From Kribbella turkmenica (GTDB lineage: Bacteria > Actinomycetota > Actinomycetes > Propionibacteriales > Kribbellaceae): a stretch of 32,576 nucleotides of DNA. Below the pieces are notes generated by a model. It saw nothing but the letters and a program-made list of their open reading frames with translations. It searched no databases and was not told where the DNA came from. Below, in pieces: positions 1-6,013 of this stretch; within the stretch, counting starts at the first letter, position 1, and every line of letters begins with the position of its first letter. The stretch lies in assembly GCF_004348725.1 (NCBI RefSeq), contig NZ_SMKR01000079.1, positions 1 to 32,576 of the forward strand, given 5' to 3'. Both the position numbers and the translations under genes were made by a program.

Positions 1-159
1 CCACCCAGCGCACCTGGCGTGGCGCTGGCTACGGCTCAAAAGCCTGGCGGGACAGGGGTGGTCGCCACCATGCAGGAAGCCACCGAGTGCACCCTGAGGG
101 AAACCCCACCCGCCCCTGCCTGGCGGAGGGTGAACGGACGGGGGCGGAAGGTGCGGGAG
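1..159. other. Window edge, no supported gene
   Basis: No reading frame here has convincing protein character. Two short inverted repeats are visible: CCAGCGC at 5-11 with GCGCTGG at 22-28, and GGTGG/CCACC around 68-80. They lie downstream of the leftward metallopeptidase gene and could belong to its 3' end, but neither has a U-rich tail. The plus-strand frame that is open through here runs antisense to the metallopeptidase. Confidence 0.4.
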
Positions 160-696
160 TCAGAAGTCCTCGAGGTCGAGGGAGGACGCGGCGGAGATGC
201 CCTCCAGGTAGCCCTCGGCACGCTCGGCCTTGGGGTAGCGGCGGACCAGCGCCCAGAACGCGGCGTTGTGGGCCGGCTCGACCAGATGGGCCAGCTCGTG
301 GATGAGCACGTAGTCGACCACCCAGCTCGGCATCGCCTGCAGTCGGGTGGACAGCCGGATCGATCTGTCCGCCGGGGTGCAGGATCCCCACCGTCTGTTT
401 TGGTTCGAAACCCACCTCACAGACGCAGGTTCGGGCACTTCTGGAAGGTAGCGACACGCGAGTTCGTGTGCTCTGGCCAACAATTTTTCGTCCGACACGC
501 GGGATCTGCTGCGCTGCTTGTCCAGCCGCGCCAGCATGGTCTCGACCCAGCGCGCCTCCTCCGCGGCGGACAGCCGGTCGGGCATCAGCACGACCACCCG
601 CTCACCGTCCCGGTAGGCGCTGACGGTCCGCTTGCGCCGCTTGCTGCGGCGGATGTCCACGTACGGCGGGATCGGGCGCGGTGGAGAGTCGGCCAT
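160..696 (-). CDS. YgjP-like (DUF45) zinc metallopeptidase
   Basis: A 178-residue cytoplasmic protein with no signal peptide or membrane helix. It carries HELAH at 133-137 with a further His at 143 in a PAHNAAFW context and an RWGSC block at 102-106. This is the layout of the YgjP-like/DUF45 family, related to M48 and SprT-like proteases, where the two His of HExxH plus a downstream His bind zinc and the Glu is catalytic. The substrate is unknown. The ATG at 696 has no Shine-Dalgarno, but a -10-like TACATT ends 8 bases upstream, so the mRNA may be leaderless. It is divergent from the DUF5679 gene across a 523-bp spacer. Confidence 0.88.
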   Translation of the reverse strand: MADSPPRPIPPYVDIRRSKRRKRTVSAYRDGERVVVLMPDRLSAAEEARWVETMLARLDKQRSRSRVSDEKLLARAHELACRYLPEVPEPASVRWVSNQNRRWGSCTPADRSIRLSTRLQAMPSWVVDYVLIHELAHLVEPAHNAAFWALVRRYPKAERAEGYLEGISAASSLDLEDF

Positions 697-704
697 GGGT
701 CAGA

Positions 705-710
705 AATGTA
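705..710 (-). promoter_or_regulatory. Candidate -10 box (TACATT) for the metallopeptidase gene
   Basis: On the minus strand TACATT matches the actinobacterial TANNNT -10 pattern and ends 8 bases before the ATG. No good -35 is visible at 16-18 bp. Inferred from position and pattern only. Confidence 0.35.
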
Positions 711-734
711 CTCCCCGAATCCGACAACTTTCTT

Positions 735-889
735 GCGTCCACATCCTGTGCATCGACGTTTCCGCAGGTCAGACGCCAGATCTTGAGCCCGCCGCCGCCG
801 GTTGTTCACATCCTGTTCCCCCGCCCGTCCACAGTGACCTGCGGCGCGCCCCACAGGTTGCACACAGGGTTATCCACAGGGGTGGACAA
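735..889. other. Cluster of DnaA-box-like 9-mers
   Basis: Sites resembling the DnaA box (TTATCCACA in E. coli, TTGTCCACA in many actinobacteria) occur at 735-743 (GCGTCCACA), 802-810 (TTGTTCACA), 825-833 (CCGTCCACA), 858-866 (TTGCACACA), 870-878 (TTATCCACA, exact) and 881-889 on the minus strand (TTGTCCACC). The last two are head to head, 2 bp apart. No dnaA, dnaN, parA or rnpA gene is nearby, so this is unlikely to be oriC itself. It may titrate DnaA or be a DnaA-responsive promoter region. The sites are seen; the role is inference. Confidence 0.45.
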
Positions 890-932
890 CGGGCCCTTGC
901 CTGCGCGGCGGCAGCCTCCTAGCGTCGGGGTC

Positions 933-1011
933 AGCAGGCTCCCGGACCGCCTCCGGGGCCGTTCGGAGGGGAAGCCGAGCGGTTCCGAAGGCGGACCCCC
1001 GGGAGCCTGCT
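933..1011. repeat. 79-nt hairpin with 13-bp perfect basal stem
   Basis: AGCAGGCTCCCGG at 933-945 is exactly complementary to 999-1011. Just inside, CCGCCT at 947-952 pairs with AGGCGG at 989-994, and the apex has further options such as CTCCG 951-955 with CGGAG 964-968. The 46-nt interior and absence of a T-run argue against a simple terminator. It could be a structured RNA, a small repeat element or a protein-binding site. I do not recognise it as a named RNA family. Confidence 0.5.
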
Positions 1012-1100
1012 CCGCGTTGCCGACAGGGTCGGAAAAGGCTTTCCTCGGGTGGCTCCAGCGGCGCGCGGGCCAGAAGGTGCGCTTGAGCGCGCGCCTGGCT

Positions 1101-1140
1101 GCCGTAGGGTGAATCCCGACTGGGCCGAACGGCCTACGGC
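1101..1140. repeat. 8-bp inverted repeat upstream of DUF5679 gene
   Basis: GCCGTAGG at 1101-1108 pairs perfectly with CCTACGGC at 1133-1140 across 24 nt. It follows smaller potential stems (CCGAC 1020-1024 with GTCGG 1028-1032; GGAAA 1031-1035 with TTTCC 1040-1044). A -10-like TAGCAT lies at 1156-1161, so the repeat would sit near the -35 region of the downstream gene, as an operator would, unless transcription starts further upstream. Confidence 0.35.
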
Positions 1141-1219
1141 AGGACGGTCTGCCGTTAGCATCCACGACTGCCCCGGGTGGGAACCCTGGGCTGGTATTCA
1201 GAGCAAGGAGAGGGCCCTC

Positions 1220-1378
1220 ATGGCAGAGACCTGGAGCGGCGAGTTCTACTGCGTCAAGTGCAAGGCCAAGCGCACCGCCGACGGCGAGGTCAAGGTCAAC
1301 GACAAGGGCACGCGCATGGCCAAGGCCAAGTGCCCCGAGTGCGGTACGAACCTGAACCGGATCCTCGGCAAGGCCTGA
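1220..1378 (+). CDS. DUF5679 zinc-ribbon protein
   Basis: A 52-residue protein with a four-cysteine zinc ribbon: C11 and C14 in YCVKCK, C38 and C41 in CPECG. The Lys-rich linker and the C-terminal NRILGKA tail match the small actinobacterial DUF5679 family. The function is unknown; a nucleic-acid or protein-binding role is only a guess from the fold. The ATG at 1220 is chosen because AAGGAG at 1205-1210 sits 9 bases upstream and the zinc ribbon begins directly after it; longer in-frame starts would run into the structured spacer. A strong terminator follows the stop codon, so the gene appears to be its own transcription unit. Confidence 0.9.
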   Translation: MAETWSGEFYCVKCKAKRTADGEVKVNDKGTRMAKAKCPECGTNLNRILGKA

Positions 1379-1392
1379 CGCACCAAGTCGTA

Positions 1393-1428
1393 GGGGCGGT
1401 GTTCGGCACGTGTGCCGAACACCGCCCC
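1393..1428 (+). terminator. Intrinsic terminator after DUF5679 gene
   Basis: A perfect 17-bp inverted repeat, 1393-1409 with 1412-1428, begins 14 bases after the stop codon. The tail (TCGTCGTTCCC) is only mildly T-rich, as is common in high-GC actinobacteria. Confidence 0.85.
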
Positions 1429-1508
1429 TCGTCGTTCCCACCGCGCGCGAGAACGGCCTGAACTGACCCCGCCCGGCCCGCGCTTGGGTGACCGGACAGA
1501 ATGGGAGC

Positions 1509-2828
1509 GTGTCGGACCTCCCCCGCAAGGCGCTGAGCCGGACCGCGAAGCTTGCCAGCCTGCCGCTCGGTGCCGCCGGCCGGGCGACGGTCGGGCTCGG
1601 CAGGCGGATCGGCGGTGCACCGGCCGAGACCGTGGTGGCCGAGTTCCAGCGCCGGACCGCGGACCAGTTGTTCGCCGTACTCGGCGAGCTCAAGGGCGGC
1701 GCGATGAAGTTCGGGCAGATGCTCAGCCTGATGGAGTCGGCGATGCCGGAGGAGCTCGCGGCGCCGTACCGGGCGACCCTGACCAAGCTGCAGGACTCGG
1801 CCCCGCCGATGCCGGCCTCGACCGTGCACACGATCCTGTCGCGGGAGCTGGGCCGGCGCTGGCGGGACCGGTTCGAGGAGTTCGACGACCTGCCCGCGGC
1901 CGCGGCGTCGATCGGCCAGGTGCACCGGGGAACGCTGAAGGACGGCCGCGAGGTCGCGGTCAAGCTGCAGTACCCGGGCGCCGCGGAGGCCCTGCGCGCG
2001 GACCTGCGCCAGCTCGGCCGGTTCGCCCGCACGTTCGGCACGCTGGTCCCCGGCCTGGACATGAAGCCGCTGGTCGCCGAGTTGCAGGAGCGGATCGGCG
2101 AGGAGCTCGACTACGACCGCGAGGCGCAGGCCCAGCAGCAGTACGCCGACGCCTTCAAGGACCACGCGGAGTTCGTCGTCCCCCGGGTCGTCAAGCACTC
2201 CCCCAGCGTGATCGTCTCCGAGTGGATCGAGGGCCGGCCGCTGTCGTCGATCATCACCGGCGGCACGAAGCAGGAGCGGGACGAGATCGGGCTGAAGTAC
2301 GTCCGGTTCATGTTCAGCGGCCCGAAGCTCGCCGGCCTGCTGCACTCCGACCCGCACCCGGGGAACTTCCGGGTGATGCCGGACGGCCGGCTCGGCGTGG
2401 TCGATTTCGGTCTGTGTGCCCGGCTGCCGGACGGACTCCCGCCGGCGATCGGGCGGCTGCTGACCATCTCGCTCGAGGGCGACGGCATCGCCGTTCGCGA
2501 CGGCCTCCGGGCCGAGGGCTTCATCAAGCCGCGGATGGACGTCGCCCCGGAGCAGTTGATGGACTACCTGTCGCCGTTCGCGGAGCCGGCCCGGACCGAG
2601 ACCTTCCAGTTCAGCCGCGAGTGGATGCGCGCTCAGGCGAACCGGACCAGCGACTTCCGCAGTCCGAGCGCGTCCCTCGCGCTGAAGCTCAACCTGCCGC
2701 CGTCGTACCTGCTGATCCACCGCGTCTGGATCGGCGGCGTGGCCGTCCTGTCCCAGCTCGAGGCCGAGGCCCCGTTCAGCTCGGTCCTGGACGAGTTCCT
2801 CCCGGGCTTCACCCGCGTCGACAGCTAG
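1509..2828 (+). CDS. AarF/ABC1/UbiB-family atypical kinase
   Basis: A 439-residue protein with the UbiB/ABC1 kinase-like hallmarks, numbered from this start: KFGQ at 67-70, the Ala-rich loop AAAASIGQVH at 130-139, VAVKLQ with Lys152, EELDYDRE at 198-205, the catalytic-loop equivalent HSDPHPGN at 279-286 and DFG at 299-301. Such proteins support isoprenoid-quinone or lipid metabolism in other organisms; the actinobacterial substrate is not established. The GTG at 1509 is preferred because a -10-like CAGAAT (1497-1502) ends 6 bases before it, suggesting a leaderless mRNA; an in-frame GTG at 1488 is the alternative. A homologue sits next to whiB7 in mycobacteria (Rv3197), as here apart from three intervening genes. 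Confidence 0.88.
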   Translation: MSDLPRKALSRTAKLASLPLGAAGRATVGLGRRIGGAPAETVVAEFQRRTADQLFAVLGELKGGAMKFGQMLSLMESAMPEELAAPYRATLTKLQDSAPPMPASTVHTILSRELGRRWRDRFEEFDDLPAAAASIGQVHRGTLKDGREVAVKLQYPGAAEALRADLRQLGRFARTFGTLVPGLDMKPLVAELQERIGEELDYDREAQAQQQYADAFKDHAEFVVPRVVKHSPSVIVSEWIEGRPLSSIITGGTKQERDEIGLKYVRFMFSGPKLAGLLHSDPHPGNFRVMPDGRLGVVDFGLCARLPDGLPPAIGRLLTISLEGDGIAVRDGLRAEGFIKPRMDVAPEQLMDYLSPFAEPARTETFQFSREWMRAQANRTSDFRSPSASLALKLNLPPSYLLIHRVWIGGVAVLSQLEAEAPFSSVLDEFLPGFTRVDS

Positions 2829-2898
2829 TCGAGGGCCGGCTCGGAGCGAAGTGTGCGGGCCAGCAGGACGCTGATGACGGTCAGAGCGACTGCGGTGA
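2825..2898 (-). pseudogene. Out-of-frame 3' end of the MFS gene
   Basis: Adding one G to the GGG codon at 2901-2899 (minus strand) would continue the transporter with about 24 residues: VTAVALTVISVLLARTLR followed by SEPALD, then TAG at 2827-2825. That is a hydrophobic helix plus a basic, polar tail, the expected last helix of this family. The restored stop would overlap the convergent kinase stop by a few bases. This indicates a 1-base deletion in the strain or a sequencing error. Confidence 0.7.
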
Positions 2899-4287
2899 CC
2901 CGGCAGCCAGGTGCAGTCCGTCGGTGAAGGCGTCGCGGGCCGCGTCGAGTACGGCGGCGGGCACGCCGCCGCTGACGGCCTCACCGAGCGAGCTACCGCC
3001 GTGACCGTCCATCTGGCGGCGATACGTCGCCGTGACCACGCTGCCCAGTACGGCAATGCCGAGCGCGTACCCGAACTCGTTGCTCGTCTGCGTCAGCGCT
3101 CCGGCCGAGCCGGCCTTCTCCGGCGGCACCGAGCCGATCACCAGATTGGTGCCCAGGGTGACCAGCGGTCCGACGCCCGCGCACTCGATCGCGAACGCGG
3201 CGACCAGTACGGCGGTTGACGTCGCTTGAGTCATCACCACCATGCCCGCGATGGTCAGCGAGATCCCGGCCGGGATCAGCACGGCCGGGCGGATCCGCCG
3301 AGCCAGTCGCGGCGCCAGCTGGAACGACACGGTCGAGGTGATCATGCCGGGCATCAGCGCGATGCCGGCGGCCAGTGGGGTCAATCCCCGCACCAACTGC
3401 AGGTACTGCGCGACGAACACCATCACCCCGCCCGACAGCATCGAGTACGTCATCATGCTGCCGAGCGTCACCGTGAACGACCGCCGGGCGAACAGCCGTA
3501 CGTCGACCAGTGGGTCCGTCAGTCGCCGCTGCCGCTGGACGAATACCCAGCCGAACGTCGCCCCCACGATCAGTCCGCCGACGGCCGTCGTACTCACGCC
3601 GTGGGATGCCAGCTGCTTCAGCCCGTGGATCGCCGGCAGGATCGCGGCCAGCGACAGCAGCACGCTCGGTACGTCGATCCGGCCCGCCGTCCGGTCCCGG
3701 TACTCCGGCAGCAGGAACGGACCGACCGCCAGCAGCACGGCCATCGCCGGTACGCCGATCAGGAACGCCGAGCCCCACCAGAAGCGCTCCAGCAGCACGC
3801 CACCAACGATCGGGCCGACGATGGCGCCGACCGTGAAGCAGCCGGCCCACACGCCCAGCGCGGACGCCCGCTGCCGTGTGTCCGGGAACAACGTCGAGAT
3901 CAATGACAGCGTGCACGGCGCGATCGCCGCGCCCGCGACCCCCAGCGCGGCCCGGGCACCGATCAGCATCCCGGGGCTCGTGGAGTACGCCGCCACGACC
4001 GAGGCCGCACCGAAGACGGCGGCCGCGACCAGCAGCAGGCGCCGCCGGCCGATCCGGTCACCCAGAGTGCCCATGGTGATCATCAGCCCGGCCACCATGA
4101 ACCCGTAGACGTCCAGGATCCACAGCTGCTCGCTGCCGGTCGCGCCGAGTGCGTCGGTGACGGCTGGGACCGCCAGCAGCATCACGAACAGGTCCAGTGA
4201 CACCAGCAGGGTCGCGAGCGAGAGCACGGCCAGCCCGATCCACTGCCGGCGGCCGGCCCGCACGGACGCGTTCTCGGTGACTGTCAT
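2881..4287 (-). CDS. MFS drug exporter, DHA2 type (C-terminus frameshifted)
   Basis: A 468-residue polytopic membrane protein of the major facilitator superfamily, 14-helix (EmrB/QacA/SmvA-like) branch, normally a proton-driven exporter of toxic compounds. Motif A is GTLGDRIGRRR at 73-83, motif C is GPIVGG at 158-163, and an Asp in helix 1 (SLDLFVM, Asp32) is typical of DHA2 members. After Gly463 the frame ends in SPQSL and stop, whereas a -1 correction restores a final helix, so the last transmembrane segment is missing in the sequence as given. The ATG at 4287 has GGAAGGACCGGAG upstream. Proximity to whiB7, a regulator of intrinsic drug resistance, is suggestive, but no WhiB7-type promoter was found at this gene. 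Confidence 0.88.
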   Translation of the reverse strand: MTVTENASVRAGRRQWIGLAVLSLATLLVSLDLFVMLLAVPAVTDALGATGSEQLWILDVYGFMVAGLMITMGTLGDRIGRRRLLLVAAAVFGAASVVAAYSTSPGMLIGARAALGVAGAAIAPCTLSLISTLFPDTRQRASALGVWAGCFTVGAIVGPIVGGVLLERFWWGSAFLIGVPAMAVLLAVGPFLLPEYRDRTAGRIDVPSVLLSLAAILPAIHGLKQLASHGVSTTAVGGLIVGATFGWVFVQRQRRLTDPLVDVRLFARRSFTVTLGSMMTYSMLSGGVMVFVAQYLQLVRGLTPLAAGIALMPGMITSTVSFQLAPRLARRIRPAVLIPAGISLTIAGMVVMTQATSTAVLVAAFAIECAGVGPLVTLGTNLVIGSVPPEKAGSAGALTQTSNEFGYALGIAVLGSVVTATYRRQMDGHGGSSLGEAVSGGVPAAVLDAARDAFTDGLHLAAGSPQSL

Positions 4288-4371
4288 CGCTCCGGTCCTT
4301 CCGCTGGGTACCTGCGTTCACCCCTGCGTCGGACGGATCACCGCCGGATCGACATCCGGCTCAGACATTTC

Positions 4372-4545
4372 TCACCAGTGGACGGAGTCCAGCTTTCCTT
4401 CGATGCTCCGGACGTTCTCCCGGGTGCAGCGGTCGCAGTACAGCAGACTCCGGCCGTCCTCCACCGAGGTCAGCCAGGTCAGCGGCGCCACGTCGGTCTC
4501 CGCCTGCTGCCCACACAACGAACACGTAGCTCTGGTCACGGCCAC
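4372..4545 (-). CDS. Small four-cysteine zinc-ribbon protein
   Basis: A 57-residue protein with CSLC (C8, C11) and CDRC (C37, C40), spaced as a zinc ribbon, around a conserved-looking PLTWLTSVEDGR stretch. I do not recognise a named family; a small actinobacterial zinc-finger protein is the safest description. The GTG at 4545 is chosen because GGGAGAGG lies about 8 bases upstream. The in-frame ATG at 4581 would start 2 bases after a strong terminator hairpin and has no ribosome-binding site. It is transcribed leftward towards the MFS gene, and its own promoter is not obvious. Confidence 0.65.
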   Translation of the reverse strand: MAVTRATCSLCGQQAETDVAPLTWLTSVEDGRSLLYCDRCTRENVRSIEGKLDSVHW

Positions 4546-4583
4546 AGTGTGCACCTCTCCCACCCAGGAACCCCAGTCCATGG

Positions 4584-4618
4584 CCGAGGGGCGGCATCGG
4601 GTGGATGCCGCCCCTCGG
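4584..4618 (-). terminator. Intrinsic terminator (15-bp stem)
   Basis: A perfect 15-bp stem, 4584-4598 with 4604-4618, and a 5-nt loop. It lies downstream of the leftward 61-residue gene and just upstream of the small zinc-ribbon gene, separating the two. No clear T-tract. Confidence 0.75.
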
Positions 4619-4644
4619 TGATTCAGCTGGTCAGGCTGGGTGCC

Positions 4645-4678
4645 TGCGGGCCGGTCCTCCCTTTCGGACCGGCCTGCG
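4645..4678 (-). terminator. Second terminator-like hairpin
   Basis: GGCCGGTCC at 4649-4657 pairs with 4666-4674, extended by two Watson-Crick and two G-U pairs to 13 bp, with an 8-nt loop. On the minus strand it is the first hairpin after the stop of the 61-residue gene (4705), followed 26 bp later by the stronger one. Confidence 0.6.
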
Positions 4679-4704
4679 GGCTGTTCAGTTGTCGTGCTGG
4701 TGGA

Positions 4705-4890
4705 TCAGACCAGGCGGGCAAGCGCGAGGCGCGCACGTGCGCTGGCCCTCTCCGCTCGCCGGCTGGCCCGCTCGGCCCGCTTCTGCGCCCGCTCCATCGA
4801 GCGAGCGAGGTAGAAGCGCCGGTTCTGCTCTGCGTCGTTCAATTTGGAACGACAATGAGCACGGGCGAGATCTTCGTTGAGTAAATGCAT
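4705..4890 (-). CDS. Small Arg/Ala-rich helical protein, unknown function
   Basis: A 61-residue, strongly basic protein predicted to be mostly helical. It starts MHLLNEDLARAH and ends in a repeating AERASRRAERASARAR stretch that could form an amphipathic helix or bind nucleic acid or membrane. Similar short proteins opening with MHLLNEDLARAH are familiar from actinobacteria, without known function. The ATG at 4890 is chosen over an in-frame ATG at 4923 because AGGAGA lies 7 bases upstream of it. It sits 64 bp downstream of whiB7 on the same strand with no hairpin noticed between, so it may be read from the whiB7 transcript. Confidence 0.7.
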   Translation of the reverse strand: MHLLNEDLARAHCRSKLNDAEQNRRFYLARSMERAQKRAERASRRAERASARARLALARLV

Positions 4891-4954
4891 TTCAGTTCTC
4901 CTGCGTGAAATCTGGTGCGTCATGGTCGTGGAGTCTCGATTCGGGTCTGGATCG

Positions 4955-5242
4955 TCAGGCAGCGGTCACGGTGTCGCTCTTGCGGGGACGCCCACGGGGC
5001 CGCTTGCGCGGAACCACCACTCCCTGGACGAACAGCTCACCGCCCCACACTCCCCACGGCTCGGAACGCTCGAGCGCTCCGGCCAGGCACTCGGCCTTCA
5101 GCGGGCAGGTGGTGCAAAGAGACTTGGCGTACTCCACATCCGCCGGCGATTCGGCGAAGAAGAGTTCTGGCGCGTAGGACCGACAGGGCAGGTCCTGCGA
5201 CGAGGCCACCTCGGTGAAGACATCGAGGAAGCTCACGCTCAT
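4955..5242 (-). CDS. whiB7: WhiB7-type iron-sulfur transcription regulator
   Basis: A 95-residue WhiB-family protein. The four cluster-binding cysteines are C20, C43, C46 and C52 (C-x22-C-x2-C-x5-C), followed by GVWGG at 64-68 and an AT-hook RPRGRPRK at 81-88. The AT-hook is diagnostic of WhiB7 (WblC in Streptomyces). In that family the [4Fe-4S] protein binds the primary sigma factor, its AT-hook reads AT-rich DNA just upstream of the -35, and it activates antibiotic-resistance and redox genes in response to ribosome-targeting drugs. The ATG at 5242 has GGGAGG 8 bases upstream. The same frame is open further 5', but through the attenuator, so the long version is rejected. The leader (5243-5693) carries a uORF and terminator. 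Confidence 0.93.
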   Translation of the reverse strand: MSVSFLDVFTEVASSQDLPCRSYAPELFFAESPADVEYAKSLCTTCPLKAECLAGALERSEPWGVWGGELFVQGVVVPRKRPRGRPRKSDTVTAA

Positions 5243-5340
5243 TCCGGTCACCTCCCAGTGACTTTTGGTGCTGATCTCTTGTCGTCGGTGACGGCCTTCG
5301 GCCGAAGGTCGCCAAATCTGTGGACAAACACTGTGCTGAT

Positions 5341-5383
5341 CAAACAGAAAGGCCGCGGGACCCTTTTCGGGTTCCGCGGCCTT
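5341..5383 (-). terminator. Intrinsic terminator in the whiB7 leader (attenuator)
   Basis: On the minus strand AAGGCCGCGG (5383-5374) pairs with 5358-5349. A further five pairs (one G-U) close a loop of GAAAA, giving a 15-bp stem followed by TTTCTGTTTG. It lies about 100 nt before the whiB7 start and 24 nt after the upstream-ORF stop. This placement fits premature termination that must be overcome for whiB7 expression, as known for whiB7/wblC leaders in mycobacteria and Streptomyces. Confidence 0.85.
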
Positions 5384-5390
5384 GGAGGTG

Positions 5391-5415
5391 CCGGCTCTGA
5401 CGTCTGTCAGACCGG
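5391..5415 (-). promoter_or_regulatory. Leader hairpin covering the uORF stop codon
   Basis: CCGG-TCTGAC on the minus strand (5415-5406) pairs with GTCAGA-CCGG (5401-5391) across a 4-nt loop and one bulged base. The TGA stop of the 65-codon upstream ORF (5409-5407) lies inside the 5' arm, so a ribosome at the stop would melt this stem and could change folding of the terminator just downstream. Confidence 0.55.
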
Positions 5416-5604
5416 TGGACTCCATGCTCGAGAACCCGAACCGCCGTACTTCACATCGCCGACAGCTCCGCCCTGGAAGTGGGCAGCACCGGAAGCCATG
5501 AGCACAACGGTCGCGACACGCAGGCGCGGCGAGGCACCCTGAATCGGGGCGCACGGCAGCGCAGCAATGTCGCTGAACGGCTTCTTGACCGTGTTGGTGA
5601 TCAT
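5407..5604 (-). CDS. 65-codon upstream ORF in whiB7 leader
   Basis: This small ORF has a strong Shine-Dalgarno: AGGAGG at 5620-5615, 10 bases before the ATG at 5604. The peptide starts MITNTVKKPF and ends RAWSPPV; no domain is recognised, and it is rich in Gly, Ala and Val. Its stop falls in a hairpin that immediately precedes an intrinsic terminator ahead of whiB7. The likely role is as a translated sensor: stalled or slowed ribosomes would alter leader folding and let polymerase through to whiB7. uORF control of whiB7/wblC is established in other actinobacteria; its operation here is inference. It could also encode a functional microprotein. Confidence 0.6.
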   Translation of the reverse strand: MITNTVKKPFSDIAALPCAPIQGASPRLRVATVVLMASGAAHFQGGAVGDVKYGGSGSRAWSPPV

Positions 5605-5699
5605 TTCCAGGGCACCTCCTCTCGTTGTGGCGAAGCGGGCGGTTAGCTCGATCGCTATGGTGGTTTGAAGTTTTCGGCCAGGCTTCGACCGCAGAAAGA

Positions 5700-5739
5700 A
5701 CAGTACGCCGTCTCCGGCGGAGCCCGCAAACTATTTAAC
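5700..5739 (-). promoter_or_regulatory. Candidate WhiB7-type autoregulated promoter
   Basis: On the minus strand an AT-rich block GTTAAATAGT (5739-5730) directly abuts a -35-like TTGCGG (5729-5724), then 18 bp, then a -10-like TACTGT (5705-5700). AT-rich DNA just upstream of the -35 is the known target of the WhiB7 AT-hook. A start near 5693 would give a leader of about 450 nt. Confidence 0.5.
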
Positions 5740-5808
5740 GCCAGTTCGCGAAGTTGGCCGGAAGTTGCCGCCGCGCCGGCCGGAACTGGCTGTCACGACA
5801 GGCTCCCG

Positions 5809-5842
5809 GCACGCTCCGGGAGACCTTCCGCACGCTCCGGGA
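5809..5842. repeat. Two 13-bp direct repeats, 21 bp apart
   Basis: GCACGCTCCGGGA occurs at 5809-5821 and again at 5830-5842, a period of 21 bp, two helical turns. The first copy also forms an inverted repeat (CTCCCGG at 5803-5809 with CCGGGAG at 5816-5822). It lies between the whiB7 promoter and the YihY gene and could be an operator for either. No other gene was seen in the 5605-6013 spacer. Confidence 0.4.
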
Positions 5843-6013
5843 TCGTTGCCTCTGTCACCTACATGCCACGTCTGCCGTCAGCAGAACCCGGCACGTCCTC
5901 CACCATGCGCCCCGGCGCCCTCGCCTGGCAACACATTTTCCGGCCGATCGGACAGGTTTCCGGTGCCGGTACGGGGTACCTGCATGTCGGCCTGGGGAGA
6001 AGGGGGTCCGACC

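Noticed and set aside
1296..3056. Long minus-strand frame opposite the AarF gene
   Set aside because: Composition-driven shadow of a well-supported kinase; no motif or ribosome-binding site.
5319..5327. Single TTGTCCACA (minus strand) in the whiB7 leader, a perfect actinobacterial DnaA box
   Set aside because: An isolated 9-mer; no cluster, so not enough to claim a DnaA site.
5243..5554. N-terminal extension of WhiB7
   Set aside because: The extension would translate through the leader hairpin and terminator, has no family similarity, and the ATG at 5242 has a good GGGAGG.
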